A stretch of DNA of 64,000 bases from Paragordius varius (Eukaryota; Nematomorpha). The stretch is from NCBI GenBank assembly GCA_964247055.1, contig OZ176052.1:11718001-11782000 (forward strand), written 5' to 3'. A program made the position numbers and the translations under genes. Under the pieces are notes generated by a model, which was given only the letters and a program-made list of their open reading frames with translations, was not told where the DNA came from and did no database searches. Below are positions 23,701-37,000 of this stretch, piece by piece (positions within the stretch are counted from its first letter, which is position 1; the number at the start of each line of letters is the position of its first letter).

Positions 23701-26700
23701 TCATTATTAGACTGAGAAGTGGTGTTATTAGGTCGAACAATATCAGGATGTAATGTATGCAACATGGTTAAATCTGTTAAAAATGTCCCCAGGTAGGGCA
23801 CAGTTCCCTGTATACAACCCAAATCTGTTTGGGACCTTTGATATCGGTTTCGACTTTTAGCTGTTAACAATTTTTTGCGTTGTTTTAACCGTAGTGGGCC
23901 ATTGGCCGACACGCCATTAAAGTGATTAGAAATGTAGGATTGTTGATTTGCCATAGTGCCATTTATGCAAGAAGAACTGGTTTCTACAAGCTTAGCCGTC
24001 CCTTCACGCTCTAGCAATTGACGTTGACTGGCTTGATTATTGTCATCGGAACAGAGGATAGATAAATCTTCAAATGTTGTTTTGGTTTCTCTTAATTTAA
24101 TAATCATGAACATATATTTATATTATATGGTCCTCAAAAACTATAAAGAGAGGTGTGGGTTTAGTATTCTAAATAAATTAAACGAAAAAAAAAATTTTAT
24201 GGAGTTTAGACGGCGGAATTTTATTCGCAAAACTCAAATATTATTTGATGACACATAATTTGTGATAATAAATCATAATTTATCAGAAATAAAAAAAATA
24301 TATGTTAGTAAAAGAGACTTTGAAAGAAGGGACCAAATGTTTTCAAGACGATAAATTGAATTAGATCTCAAGGCTGACACAACAGCTTTCATGGAGGAAA
24401 AATTCTTCATAAGCCTGAGTTCGCGTGCAATATCGATCCATTTCTTAAGCGTTTTCGTCATACTACTTTCAGATTTTGGTGCATCATCTCCTGTGTTTAA
24501 ATTTATATTTATGGCAAAAATATCAAAAATATGTAGGTTTATGTCGATAAATTTATAAAGTAGTTTTATTCATCAAAAACTAGAACAATCGGTGATTGTT
24601 AATCTTTTTCTAAATTTATATATTTGGTTCCTTAAATTATATCGACTATTCTATCCTACATAACTTTATATTACACAGAGCAATCAAATTATGATATATC
24701 AATGTCATTTTGTTTGTCAGTAAGAATTACTTTTAAAATTTAAAATAAGTATATCTACAAATAGTACTTAAATAACATCCTGAACTAAGAATAGAATCCA
24801 TGACCTTATACGTCACAAGGTTAAAAAAATCGACTGTAGCCATAACGGTTAAACAATCAATGTTTTCATAAGCATTTTCTAAGCCCGACTTAGGATTTAC
24901 AGCAGTGGGTGGTTTATCTTTATTGGACCAAAATATCCCCATACATTCGTAAGGTATTAATTTTCGGAATAAATTCTAAATGTAAAAATTAAATAAGTTA
25001 TATGGAAGTGAGTAAGATTGAATATACCTAATCTTTATGGATTACAATTTTTTATAAATAAAAAAATTCAAGATGATAAAAAAATGGACAAAATATATTT
25101 AAATGGTTTTGAAATAAAATATGTTAAGTACCGCATCCATGAAAGTCAATTGTTCTGCTATTAAATATTCGTCAAACGATTCGAAATCAAAGTATGAATT
25201 GTATAACATAGTGGAAACGGTTGGTTTGTAATACTTATCAATTTTCGCAAATAATGGTAGTCCTATAGATTCCAATTTAAAAATGTATTAACAAATATAT
25301 ATTATACCATGTACACTTCAAATTACTGTTGAACAATTCAAATTCACCCTCGAACAATTCAATTTCACCCTAAAATAAATTATGTGTTTTTTGAGATTAA
25401 AAATTACCTTAGTTTTATTTTTTTAAAAAATATTTTAAAATTATAATAAGACTGAAATAATAAACTAAGCCATAAAGATATATTTCGTATTAATAACGAG
25501 TTATATTAGCCCGAAATCACATAATTTATTTTTAGGGTGAATTTGAATTGTTCAAAGGTGAATTAGAATTGTTGTTATAATTTACAACAGAAAATCCGGT
25601 ATTAATATATATAGTCACCAATCTATAAAATTTTAATTTTAAAACAAATCATTGGTTTATTTTATAAAAAAAATAAAATTTTGCATAAACAATAAGTCAG
25701 AGTAAACGGATATGAGATCTTATATTTACATATTCATAAAACTGCTTACGGGGCCATTTTTTATGCACACAAAAATATGAATTATTAAAAAAAGCATTTA
25801 TACTTTCAAACGGTGTAAAAGAATTGTTTGCTATTTCCAAAAGCCTTATAGCTTTTGCCTTCAAGTCTGGTTCAAAATGAAGTTTTACAAATTCCCCAAA
25901 TTTGTAGGAAAAAAGTTCTGAACAGGAACCAACAAAGTCTTCAGGGTGTGCCTCAAGCCACGTTAAAAATATCATTTCGAATGATTTTTTCCTCATATGG
26001 CTGCATGGAGAATCAACTTTTTCGGCAAAATAACTATATTTGATAGTATTAATGATATCGTTTGATCATCATAAAATTCAAAATTTTAAGATATTTAAGT
26101 GATTTATTCGTAAAAGGTAATGGAAGAAATTAAAAATCTACCGAATATGGCATTTTATTGTGATGACAAAAAATTTCCCCAAAAAATATGATATCATTTA
26201 TTACAAATTTTCCTTTTAAAAATATAAATACCGTTTTGTTAACAAATCAAACAAATGTGAAGACGTTACAAAGGATCGAAAAGTATCTAGGAAGATTGAA
26301 ACATAAGTTTGATTAATCGTTCCGCACTCATCTGTTAATTCATCTATCAATTTATCAAGAGTTCCAGCCTAATAAATACATTAAAGATTTTTAAATTCAA
26401 TTTTGTAGATTTTTGTTACAGAAAGATGTGGTAATTTTGAACTTATGATTCAAATCTCAACTATCATAGTAGATATTTTATATATAGTAACCGGCAAAAT
26501 TATTGGTTACATGTGTCTTTGTCTGTTAAAGAATCATACTTGCGCATACAGCTTTAAATTTTTTTCTTATTAACAAATTAAAAGAATATAAAACCAATAA
26601 TATAGCTCTTTACTTAAGAGTAAAAGTAGAAATGCATGCTTAGAAAACTTGATTGGAAGATTGGAAGATTTGAAAAATGGTTAACATACAAACATATTTA

Positions 26701-27161
26701 CCTTTTTTATGCACAATTAACACATTAACCAATTCCTTTTTCCGGCAAATTAAAATTTAAAATTACTTTTATATATCGGATTTTAGTGTTTTCCCATTGC
26801 AATTTTGTCGATGCGGCGGATGTGTTATCGACTGAACCCCTAAATTTTGTTTCGTTTTTCACAGAATTATTAATTGTGTTGTTGAATGTGTTTGAGCTGC
26901 CTTGGGTCGGTAAAAGTGATATGGCCGAATAACGAATCTTTTTAAGGTAAACGGAATAAATGGCGTCTGGGTACACTTGATCATTCCAGTATCTCAATGC
27001 GTTCTAAAATTATTTAATTAAAGAAAAAAATTTAAAAACAATTATAAAACCTGGCACGTGTAACTTCCTTCAGGATAATTATTGATAAAAAAGTTGGAAT
27101 TTCTTTTCTTTTCATGCACATTAGCGTTTGAATCTGTTTCATAAGTTTTAGCAATCACCAT
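20790..27161 (-). CDS. RalGDS/RGL-type guanine nucleotide exchange factor
   Basis: Ten minus-strand exons (27161-27051, 27003-26767, 26368-26232, 26033-25750, 25262-25132, 24975-24786, 24490-24319, 24090-23146, 22849-21637, 21281-20790) join in frame to 1303 residues, longer than human RALGDS (about 900). Order: REM domain (residues about 38-260; DAIYSVYLKKIR, WLEAHPEDF), CDC25-type GEF domain (about 290-620; FDEYLIAEQLTFMDA, KNFSSMKAVVSALRSN, GTVPYLGTFLTDLTMLH, LINFDKRRKEFD), a long Asn/Ser-rich linker and a C-terminal Ras-association domain (about 1100-1250; TNSDKTSDVIRRALKKYGL, LPADANVFYAMKS). The RA sequence is the RalGDS/RGL type, so the protein should link active Ras or Rap to RalA/B activation. 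The last exon inserts Asn-rich sequence inside the RA domain. Introns are 47-487 bp; intron 4 holds a family C MITE. Confidence 0.92.
25304..25580. mobile_element. Family C MITE in RalGDS intron 4
   Basis: About 277 bp with the inner inverted arms CAATTCAAATTCACCCT and AGGGTGAATTTGAATTG, plus a short doubled repeat of the ACAATTC arm on the left. Similar to 16024-16280 and 37439-37680. No coding capacity. Confidence 0.65.
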
Positions 27162-27656
27162 TTAGGCACGAATTAATTGCGTTAAAAAAATAATTTTCGA
27201 AATATTTCAAATATTTATACTATGATGATCAGAAAAAAACCATAAAAATATTTTTAACAAAATATACCAAACGCTATTTTCACTAGAAATATGTATAAAA
27301 AGGCAAAAAACAGTTAGTTCATTTGGAGTGTACGGATATATATATGAAATAAAAAAACGTGAAATACGAACGAAAATATGTATTTTTCGTAATTGTATAT
27401 TACCTAAAAAATTTTCTATATTAAAAAGTAAAAATTTAAGTACACCTAAAGTCTTTACTCATACCTGGGAAATTTAAGGAGAAAAATATGTATAAATGCT
27501 AAATCTCTTTGTTTTACAGAGATATCAAATTTAATATTTTACATATCAATTATATTTCATTTTATTATGCGTATGCAAAAACGTTATGCGTATACCACTT
27601 CCGCAAGATAAAAATAGTTTTTGATTAATTAATTATATTTTGCTTCAATAAATTTT
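27162..27656. other. Intergenic, upstream of RalGDS
   Basis: About 495 bp of AT-rich DNA upstream of the RalGDS start, presumably its promoter and 5' UTR. No clear motif or repeat seen. Confidence 0.4.
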
Positions 27657-28103
27657 TATGTATTAGATATATGTATTGCTGGTCGACCAACTCTGTTTTG
27701 TTTGTTTGGCTTAAGGTTTGTTATATTTTTAATCCAATTATCGTTATCTAATCTTTGAATGTGACCGTAATAGCCAAGTCTACGGATTTGAATATATTTT
27801 GAGATTGGTAGGATTTGTTTATCATGAGAGATTGTTCGCTTAAATGTATTTATCATTCTTTGTTCCATATTATCCAGCATATTTTCCTGAGTTTTACTTA
27901 TTTGCCATGTTTCGCAAGCATAAGTTATAGTGGGTTAACGGGACAAAAACATTACCCAAGACCTACAGTCCAAAAACATAAAAGCCGGGGACTGGTTAAA
28001 CAAAAAATCCTTCAATGCAATGATCAAACACCTAAACCCCGTCACGACGGGATGCCAAGGGACCCCTTGACAACAGAGATCCATCCATCCATTAGATATA
28101 TGT
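27657..28103 (+). mobile_element. 5'-inverted, truncated LINE copy with 14-bp TSD
   Basis: The direct repeat ATTAGATATATGTA flanks the copy (about 27660-27673 and 28090-28103). The left part, to about 27930, is in minus orientation and encodes the end of a non-LTR reverse transcriptase ORF (YACETWQISKTQENMLDNME, RRLGYYGHIQRL, GRPA). The right part, about 27931-28090, is in plus orientation and ends in a short ATCC repeat tail. Inversion of the 5' part within one pair of target duplications is the mark of twin priming. The copy is dead on arrival (5' truncated). Confidence 0.65.
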
Positions 28104-28427
28104 AATCAATTAAAAGATAAATGATTTATTTACTTTTTGCTTATGTGTTTTCACTATATATGGGCACAGATTTCAAAACTCATCAAATATTTTATATTTC
28201 ATTTATACGGTATTTTTTTACAAATATATTATTAGTAATAGTTATGTTGAAAAATTAAATTAAATAAATCATTTCCGGAGCGAAAACCTTGTTTAACTCG
28301 GACATGCCATGATTTTAATGGGTAGGGTAAAAATGCTAGCCATTTATTTAAAAAAATGAATTATGGACTATAGGATACTATAATTAATAGTGCCTACCAA
28401 ACGTGACAACAAAATGACTTGCTATCA

Positions 28428-28871
28428 TTAACACTCCATTACCTTTTGTAGTAATTTTATATCCCAGAGCGATTTAAATTTAAATATCTTAGTATTTAAG
28501 GGATTAAGCCGAATTTAAAAATATGCTTTCTTAAGCCTTTTAGGCGCATTATACAAAAAAAAAATTTTTAAAACTGATCTCAAACCTTTTAGCCATTATT
28601 TTTATCTATACATTTTTTTAAATCGCTAAACAGGGGAATAAATGTATATTAGTAAAAAATTTCGTTTCCCTCATGTTTTGGAGCTGTCCCAGTTTTATGC
28701 CCTAGAAATCACAAAACTGTAAAAAATATAAGCTTTTTATCAAACACACGAGAACAATTTTTGATAATTCAATTTTAACTAACTGTAGTTTATTTAGAAA
28801 ATTGAGTTTTATGATATAAAACTACCCCCAAAAAATAAGGACAAAATCGTGAAAAGGTAATGCAGTGTTGA
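28428..28871. mobile_element. TTAA-flanked MITE, family B, copy 1
   Basis: Left end TTAACACTCCATTACCTTTT, right end AAAAGGTAATGCAGTGTTGA (one change from TTAA). An inner GTAATTTTATATCCC motif is mirrored by TGATATAAAACTACCCCC. 444 bp, non-coding. Other copies are at 34869-35352 and 57517-58055. Confidence 0.7.
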
Positions 28872-30879
28872 AAAATATTATTTATTATAAAAAAACTTAG
28901 TAAAGATCAAGAAGAACAAAAAATTTTGAAACTATCATGCTATAAAATAATTATTGGATAGAAATTAACTATGGAGAATAAAATTTTTAAATTTTAAACC
29001 TGATTAGAATCGGAGAGTGACCGAGAAGCGGGGGAATTATTTGTAAAATGTTTCTCAAAAAATTGTTTCATATCAATGAATTTACGGGATGAAGAATAGT
29101 AGAATTTTAGCAAAATCGTAAATTAAACATATGGAAATTAAGTTATTAGTATATTGTAAAAACAATATATTCGTTACACACATGAGATTCGATGCAGAGC
29201 ACAATCGAAAATTATTAAAAGAAAACAGATTTTTTTCTCAACAATTTTTACAAAATAAGCAAACATAACAAACTTTGAATCGATATTCAACATACAAAAC
29301 AGAACAAACAAAATTCATCGTTTTATAAAATAAAAATATGAATTGTACAAATTATGTATTTTTTGGTTTTCATGAATGGTTATTTACCTCAAGAAAAACG
29401 TAAGCGATCATTAACATATTCGCTTAAATATTATATATTTTAGAATAATTATAATATATTATCCTGTTTTGCTAAAATATTTTTAATTTTGGTTTAATTT
29501 TTAATATTTAGCGGTATTGATTATTATCATTAAATATTGTGGACGAAAAGGAAATCGTATCATTTAACTATGAACCTAGTCAACTCAATGAAAAAATATT
29601 TTTCTCACAATCATAGGAAATCAATTATAATTTATTTTTAGTTTAATAAAATATTTATTAAAAGCTCAATAAAAAAATGAATTAATTTTAATAGATATAA
29701 ATTATACTTCATTGTCATTGTTGGATCGTATATCATGGTTCGAAGATGCAGAGAAAGGTGTAAAAAAGTGTCGAGTCCACGTTTTTCCTTTGTCTTTTTC
29801 CATCAATTTAAAAAATTTATTGCACTACCAAATTAATTTTGCCATAAAGAAAATTTTTTATTGGTTTCTTTGTTTGAAATTTATAGTAAAATGCAAAAGA
29901 TATCTCTATCATATCATAAATACTGACTTGCGAACATATATCAGCGATAAACATACATAGTTTAATGAAGAAAATGGAACAATTTTGTCAAACATGGGGA
30001 AACACTTGTAGTTGAAGGTGATATTGTATATTAAAATAAGTAAAAGCACATGACTTTGATATCAAATAATAATTGGACATATATTTTGTAAAATAACCAG
30101 AAGTAATTTTAATTTATTGATTAATATAACCAAAAATTGTGTTTAAAAATTATGGTAGAAACATTCATTCATCATTATATTTATATATTGTTTCCAGAGA
30201 GCGACAAAATAAGCGTAATAGCAAACATTACATGGTATTGTAAAAATGGTATAAAAAACTCGACACACATATTTAATGACATATTTCTTACAATGTAAAA
30301 TGTATAAAAAAGACAAAGTGCTTGTAAGAAAAAAAGAAAAAATAAATGTTTTCTGATAACTTAGGTGAGTGTATAACAAAAAAATAATTCTTACATAAAC
30401 CGAGAATATGATTATTACGTTGTGATTTGAGGGATTATAATTAACAGCTTTGCTGCATTTACTTATTATTATACAGTAGTGTATGGCAGTAAAAAAAGTT
30501 TGTTCATAATTTAATATGTAAAATTAATGTGGAAAAGGGAAAAATGTTTTTTTTAACCACATGTTGATTTTTATCATACGCTACTGTGTAATATATGTGC
30601 ATTAGATAATATCATAATTTTGTGAGATTTTACATGCAATGTGTAATTTAATTATACATATTACATCATTAGGTGTAATTCAATTATACATTTATATCCA
30701 AGGTTTAACTTTATAACTTAACGGTAGGTGGTAAAATATTTATTTAACAATTTAAACGTGGATATAAAATATCTTTAAGCCCCCTTTTACATAATTATAC
30801 ATATAGTTATATAAATTAATATATTTAATTATATTTTGTATTTATATGCTTCAGGGTTAAATATCTCCTGCATCTAAAT

Positions 30880-31163
30880 ACGGGTCTCCAACATGCGGCC
30901 ATCCGGCTCTTTATGTGCGGCCCGCGAAAAAAATTGGAAATCCATAAGAGGCTAAAATATACTCAGAAGATTTTAATAAAAATGATATTTTTAAACAATT
31001 TTTTGAATAGGTCTATCCAATGGGTAAAAAATAGAAAAAAATATTGTATTTTGTATGCATTTTACAGTCTTATGTTTGAAATCTAATAAATTATTTATGA
31101 ATACCCGCTGGAGTTTTTTAAGGCAAAAATGCGGCAACAAAGCCAATTGTGTTGGACACCTTG
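30880..31163. mobile_element. hAT-like MITE with perfect 8-bp TSD
   Basis: The 284-bp element starts ACGGGTCTCCAACATGCGGC and ends TGTGTTGGACACCTTG. The 8-bp duplication atctaaat flanks it exactly (30872-30879 and 31164-31171). It has GC-rich GCGGCC patches near the ends and no coding capacity. Confidence 0.75.
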
Positions 31164-32012
31164 ATCTAAATGAATGACTTTGACCTAATGGTATCAAGTA
31201 ATGTAATGCACAATCGAAATAAAATGTTTAGATTTAGAGCCAAAACGAAGTAAACGCAAATAAAAACGCTTGGATTATTATTGACTATTATCATGGTTAA
31301 AATAGCTCCGTGTTAGTAAATCCTAAAAGCTGTTTAATTTGTATCATTGGCACTAATCCTTCACTTGAAAAAAGAGATATTCTTGTCCTCAAAAATTGTT
31401 TAAATTTTTCATGCAAAATAAAAAAATCAAAGCTATGCCCTACCGAATGGTTTGTGATTTCTCTGCAAGACACATTACATAGTTGAAGAACCCTATTTTT
31501 CCACCCTATCCGGCTGAACAGGGGTTACTTAAAAAAATAAAGTGGACGTATTTATAAAAGAAAAAACATCTAAATAATAAGGGAATAGACCTTTGTCAAT
31601 GTTCAAAATTTACAATGTATTTTTAAATCAAGAATTTTTGTTACATTTTTTTTGTTCTTAGCTATTTATATATTTTTGCAATATCTCCATGTTAAGCGCT
31701 CTAAAATTGTCATGAAATGTATTAATTTTTGTCTCATAGACGGGTTCAACATTAACAAAGATGGGATAAAGTATGTTAAAAATTGTCGCTACATTTAATA
31801 TATAAATATTTTCTTAAAACAGATTTTCCCAAAAAGAGAATCCATAACTCATGCAAATATTACATCCGATCCTAAGATATTGCAAATGTAATAACTAAAA
31901 ACTACAAAGAATTACCAACTTATTATTGAAAATAATTTGTATGGTAATGCGTTTATAGCTAAACAATTAATTCAAAATTTTTGGAATTATTTTTTTAAAA
32001 ATCTATTTAACT

Positions 32013-32602
32013 TTAAAACTTGGATACAACACATTCATTTTAGTCCTTCGATTCAAATTGGTGTAGTTATATACCCCAGGCCTGTTTAAAATTAAATTCT
32101 TTTAAAAATATGGAAGGAATCGATACCATGGCAAAATCTTGCACTTGTATAACATTAATAAACAGAAATATATAAAAAATTTTGTTCAAAAATACTTGAT
32201 CATACTTATTTTAAGCCAAAACTGAAAGGTAAAAACTTAGTCAACGTGACATGCGTGCAAAAGTAAAATTTAAAAATAGTACAAAATAAAGAGCTTTTTT
32301 TATTTCTATCAATGTTAGATGTAATTTAAATAAAAAATTAGCTATAATTTTACTCTTAAAATTAAATGAAGACGATATTTTGCATAAATTTTGCAAAATA
32401 AAAATGGCGTCGAAGTAGTTTGACATGGAACTTTTTTTTCATAACAAAATTTTATGTAGATATTTTGGCATATTTATATAAGTTTTATTTGGATAGAAGC
32501 ATAAATTTAAATTGGGACCGCTTGCTTCAGTAGTTTTTTGTAAATCCTAATTCAAATTTAGTCTGGGGTATTTAGATACCCCAATTTAAATCGAAGTGTT
32601 AA
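32013..32602. mobile_element. TTAA-flanked MITE, family A, copy 3
   Basis: A 590-bp copy with TTAA at both ends, ACTTGGATACAACACATTCA on the left and CCCCAATTTAAATCGAAGTG on the right. It is collinear with the copies at 3174 and 4476. Confidence 0.75.
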
Positions 32603-34032
32603 TAACTTTTTGAAAACAGGACTTCTATTTTTCTCGAAACTAATACCATATATACAGATATAATAAAATTTCGACCCCAAAATTAGGCACACATTAAAAA
32701 GAAGTGGTAATTATGATTAATATCTGCGATACCTGAAAAGGGAAATTATAATCTGTTAAGTTAATTAAATTGCCTACAAGCATTTAAAAATTCAACCTTT
32801 ACAAACCAAATATTTTAAATCTTATTTTCAAACTATTGTAAAATGCCACCCTTTGGTCATAAGTATGTGAAATTATATATATTTCTGACTCCTTTAATGA
32901 ATAAAAATTAATTACATTATGCTATGAAGTGATGGAACTAAAATAATATTTATTTTTGTTTTGTTTTAATAGATTAATTATCTAATGCTTCATTTTATCT
33001 GTTTCGACCAAGTTTAGCGACAGGTGACATGATAAAAATTTAGTTTTTTATGGCCTCCTAAAAATATCTCGGTTTAGTGAAAAATGCAACGGTTCATTAC
33101 ATATTAGATAAATGTAAAAATACATTTTAATCTTATAAAAAATGCGTTATTTCGATAAAATATACTAATAAATCATTATAAAAAGCTTTATTTTTTATTC
33201 TTTTACTCAACCAGTGAAAATAGATAGCCCCCATAAATCCAAATCAAACAACCAGCTAAAAATTTACTACCAAAATATCACACATAAATAACCTTTTTAA
33301 CCACAAATTCCTATTTCTAGCTATTTGGCCAATCAATAAAAAAGAGAAAATTAGCGGCCAAAAGATATACATAACGATTTGTTTGTAATTAATTTTTAGA
33401 TGGTTTTTATAATGAACCTTAGAAACTTTAGAAATCTTAGTTAGCCTATAATTTCAAAATTTTTGCCTAATTTTCGCGACATAATCTAAGATAATAAAAT
33501 TTTCATCGAATTTCCCTTTAATGATAAAAAACGTGACGCAATCAGAATTCATAAGATGAAATATTGCATAATACACCATACATTTAGCGATATTAAGCCT
33601 ATTTGACTGCAACATTTTTCTTAAATTAAATATAAAAGTTTTTTTCAGCGGCATCAAAAATTAAATTGTTAAATTTTGTATTCCGTTGTAAATTATTTTG
33701 AGAAAATAAAAATTAACCAATATAAATTAATATAATTCTGTAGTTCCAAACTTAATTGAAGCCAAATCCTTGCAAATGCTTAATATCATTGCAACAAAAT
33801 GTATTTTTTGGTTATTATTGGATTTATATATGATCAAATTAAAACAACTCATTAAGATTACAAGTTAAAGCCTTTTTGTATATAAAATAATTATTAAATA
33901 AACCAATTTATATATAATTTTGTGATAATGAATAATATATTTTTATAAAATTTAGCTTAAGTGTTTCAGCTTCATATACTAAGTTTTGTAATGACCATGT
34001 GTTTTTGTTAACATCACATTAAAGCCTGACTT

Positions 34033-37000
34033 ATGCAGGATTTTGGAGAAGAGGATTTGAACGATATAAGCGACACAGATTTGGAAAGTGAACTTCAAAA
34101 TTTACTGAGAGATGTTCCAAGTAAACTACTAATTATATTTAGTCGCAAACATTATGCAGAAAGACGATAATTTAAGTGATGAAGATCCCGATATTTTGGT
34201 ATTTTTATATGATTAATTTAAGAATGAACTAAATTTATTAGCAGCTTCGAATGTGCAATTGGAAAAACCCTTGATACCTATCGATTCCACCACTGATCTA
34301 AAAAAGATACTTGATGATCGATATAAGTTATACCAAGAAGCGTTACAAATTGCTGAATCTAACAATGATGCTTCTAAAGTCAAGCGAATTAACAGAGGAA
34401 TTACAAATATGTTATCGATGAAGGATAAAATGAATAATTTTGAAAATGGAAAAATCAGTTTACTTGGGTTTACCGCCGACGATCTTCCACCTTTAATTAG
34501 CAAGGGCAAAAGTTCAGGCAATTCTGTGATCAATAATATACCACACCAATCGTTTGCAGATGAAAGACCAACCAAAAATCTATTTGAAACTCAATCAGAA
34601 GTAAATTATTAATTGCAAATTTATATTGTTAAAAATCAATATAGTGCATGATGGTCATCAAAGTTTGGAAAATAATATAGTTAAAGTTAATTTTATCGGA
34701 CAAATAAGTGAAATTGCCACATTTACTTATTTATAATTGCAATTACTTTATTAACAAAAAGAATTTTTGCAATTGCCTCAACCAATTAATGTATGATTGT
34801 TTTGAATCAGAGGTCTTTAACATGCGGCCGTCCGTTCGGCCCGTAATAAACTATTTTTGTAAACCTTTGTAAACGCTTCATTACCTTTTGGGATATTTTA
34901 CTTCTCAGGGCCATTTGAAATTTGAATATCTTAAAAATTAAAAAACATCACTAAAATTCTCATCTCAAACTTTATTCCCGCCATTTTTTTTCTATAATTT
35001 TTTTTAATCGCTAATGCATCAGGCAAATCAATGTATTTTTTGGTTAAAAATGTAAATAATTAAATTTAAAAAGCTTTCAGGCTACATTTTACCAGCGAAA
35101 ACTTTATATATTTTAATTTTATAAGCCGCTTGTTTCAATAGTGTTTTGTAGCTGTCCCAATTTTAGGGTTTAGAAGTCACAAAATTGTAAAAATTTTATT
35201 TTAGTTAATACATGATAACAATGTTTGATGATTAAATTTTATAAAAATATCTTTCAAAACTGTAGTGTATTTATAAAATTATGTTCTGGGATGTAAAATT
35301 ACCCCAAATTGTAAAACTAGGACAAAAAAGAGAAAAGGTGATGAAGTGTTAAAATTGATGTTTATTAAAAAATAATTATAAATAGGCTTATCAATTAGCA
35401 CTAGAAAAAATGTGTAGATATAATAGTTATGTTTGAAATCTAAAATCTTAATTAATGGCTGTATATATTTATGCGGCTCACCGGAATCTTTAAGCAAATA
35501 AAATACGGCCTGTGACGCCATATGTGTTGGACACCCCTGTTTTAAAAATATCATGTTTCCCATTTTTAACTTACTTTGTAATCCTTTAATAAATTAATTT
35601 AAGAGTCAGTTTTGCAGTTTAACTAATTACAAATTAATTTAAATTTATTTGGTGCAAGTAACGTTTTAATTTATATTTAGTAAGTAATTTACTATTTAAT
35701 AATAAATTTTAGGATGTCATGAGACATGATGAGTATGCTATAAAAACACCTAATACCAAATCAAGCCCTAGTGCCACAAAACAATTATCTAGTCTGACAA
35801 CTTTGGCTCAAAATTTAAGTTTTTTCCCACACGACACCATGAATACAGTTGAATCTGATAAAGCTGTAGGTCCCGAAATTATACAAGGTTTTAATTAATG
35901 AATAAAAGATATATATATATATATAGTCATTTGTTATATAATTATGCGATAAAATATTTTGGTTTCATAGTTTTATGGCATAAGTTAGGGTTATATTTGA
36001 GCTAGAACCATTAAAAAAGTGCCACTGTTTTTAGATCTAATTAAATTAAAAAAGAGACGAAATTTAAAACCATTTGACCAAAAAACGGAGGATAAATCTT
36101 TTTTTTTGATATCATAAATAATGGGACCCAAATCTTTTCTCATTTAAAAGAACTAATGTAACCTAATCAAAGGTGAAAAAACGATTTCAAACGATTTGAT
36201 ATAAAATTTTATGGCCGAATTATTATTTTTATGATAGGAGATCTGATAAAACCGGAAAATACACTCGCAAGTGAAGATATCCCGAACCAACAAAGCAATT
36301 TAACTCCAAGTCCATTAAAGGGAAGTGTTGAAAGCGAGCCACATAATTTAACAAACAATAATAAACCTAGTCTTATTGATTTACCCGGCAGCAATCAACA
36401 AAACATTGTTTTTAATAATAATAAAACTCAAAATTCTCCTGTGAAAAATGAATTATCAGCCACAAATAGCCATGAAATACATGGTAAAAAGACACCACAG
36501 ACTTTGTTAGGAGAGCTTGAAATACGTGCCTCTGTATATTTAGAGGCTCAACAAAAGGCCACCGAAGCCTCTAAAAATAGGCGAATGGGTCGAATTCATA
36601 AACAATATATGGAAGCTATTGGGACACTTAAAACTTGGACAAGTCAAAACAATAATATCATTTCCTTTGCGAATAATGATGGCAGATTATCCGCTTTGAT
36701 TTCTACGTTAAAAGAATTACCTATGCCACCAAGTTTGTTTTCAGTTTCGAATTTTAGGTTTTTTGTTATGATTTGTCGAATAATTTTTTTGAATGTAATT
36801 ATTTTATTTTTCGTATTAATTATGAATATTAATAGAATTATTTTTTTCCCTAGATTTACCAGCCCTTACGATCGATAGTTATTTCATCTTAACTCAAACA
36901 GATTCCGGAGGTAGTAATGTTGAAAAATATAATTGTTACTTCCAAATTTTCATTTGAAAAATAAATATATTATTGTAATTAATCAATATCAAATTTACTA

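Larger units (their letters stand above)
28104..34032. other. Long intergenic region with MITEs
   Basis: Almost 6 kb between the LINE copy and CC2D1 without a supported gene. It holds a family B TTAA MITE (28428-28871), a hAT MITE (30880-31163) and a family A MITE (32013-32602). The short ORFs here have no family resemblance and the AT content of non-coding DNA. Confidence 0.55.

Noticed and set aside
29712-29960. 82-codon plus-strand ORF in the intergenic region
   Set aside because: It has AT-biased composition, no family resemblance and no flanking exon support.
36209-36394. Minus-strand ORF over CC2D1 exon 5
   Set aside because: It is a shadow of the coding exon on the other strand with no recognisable family.
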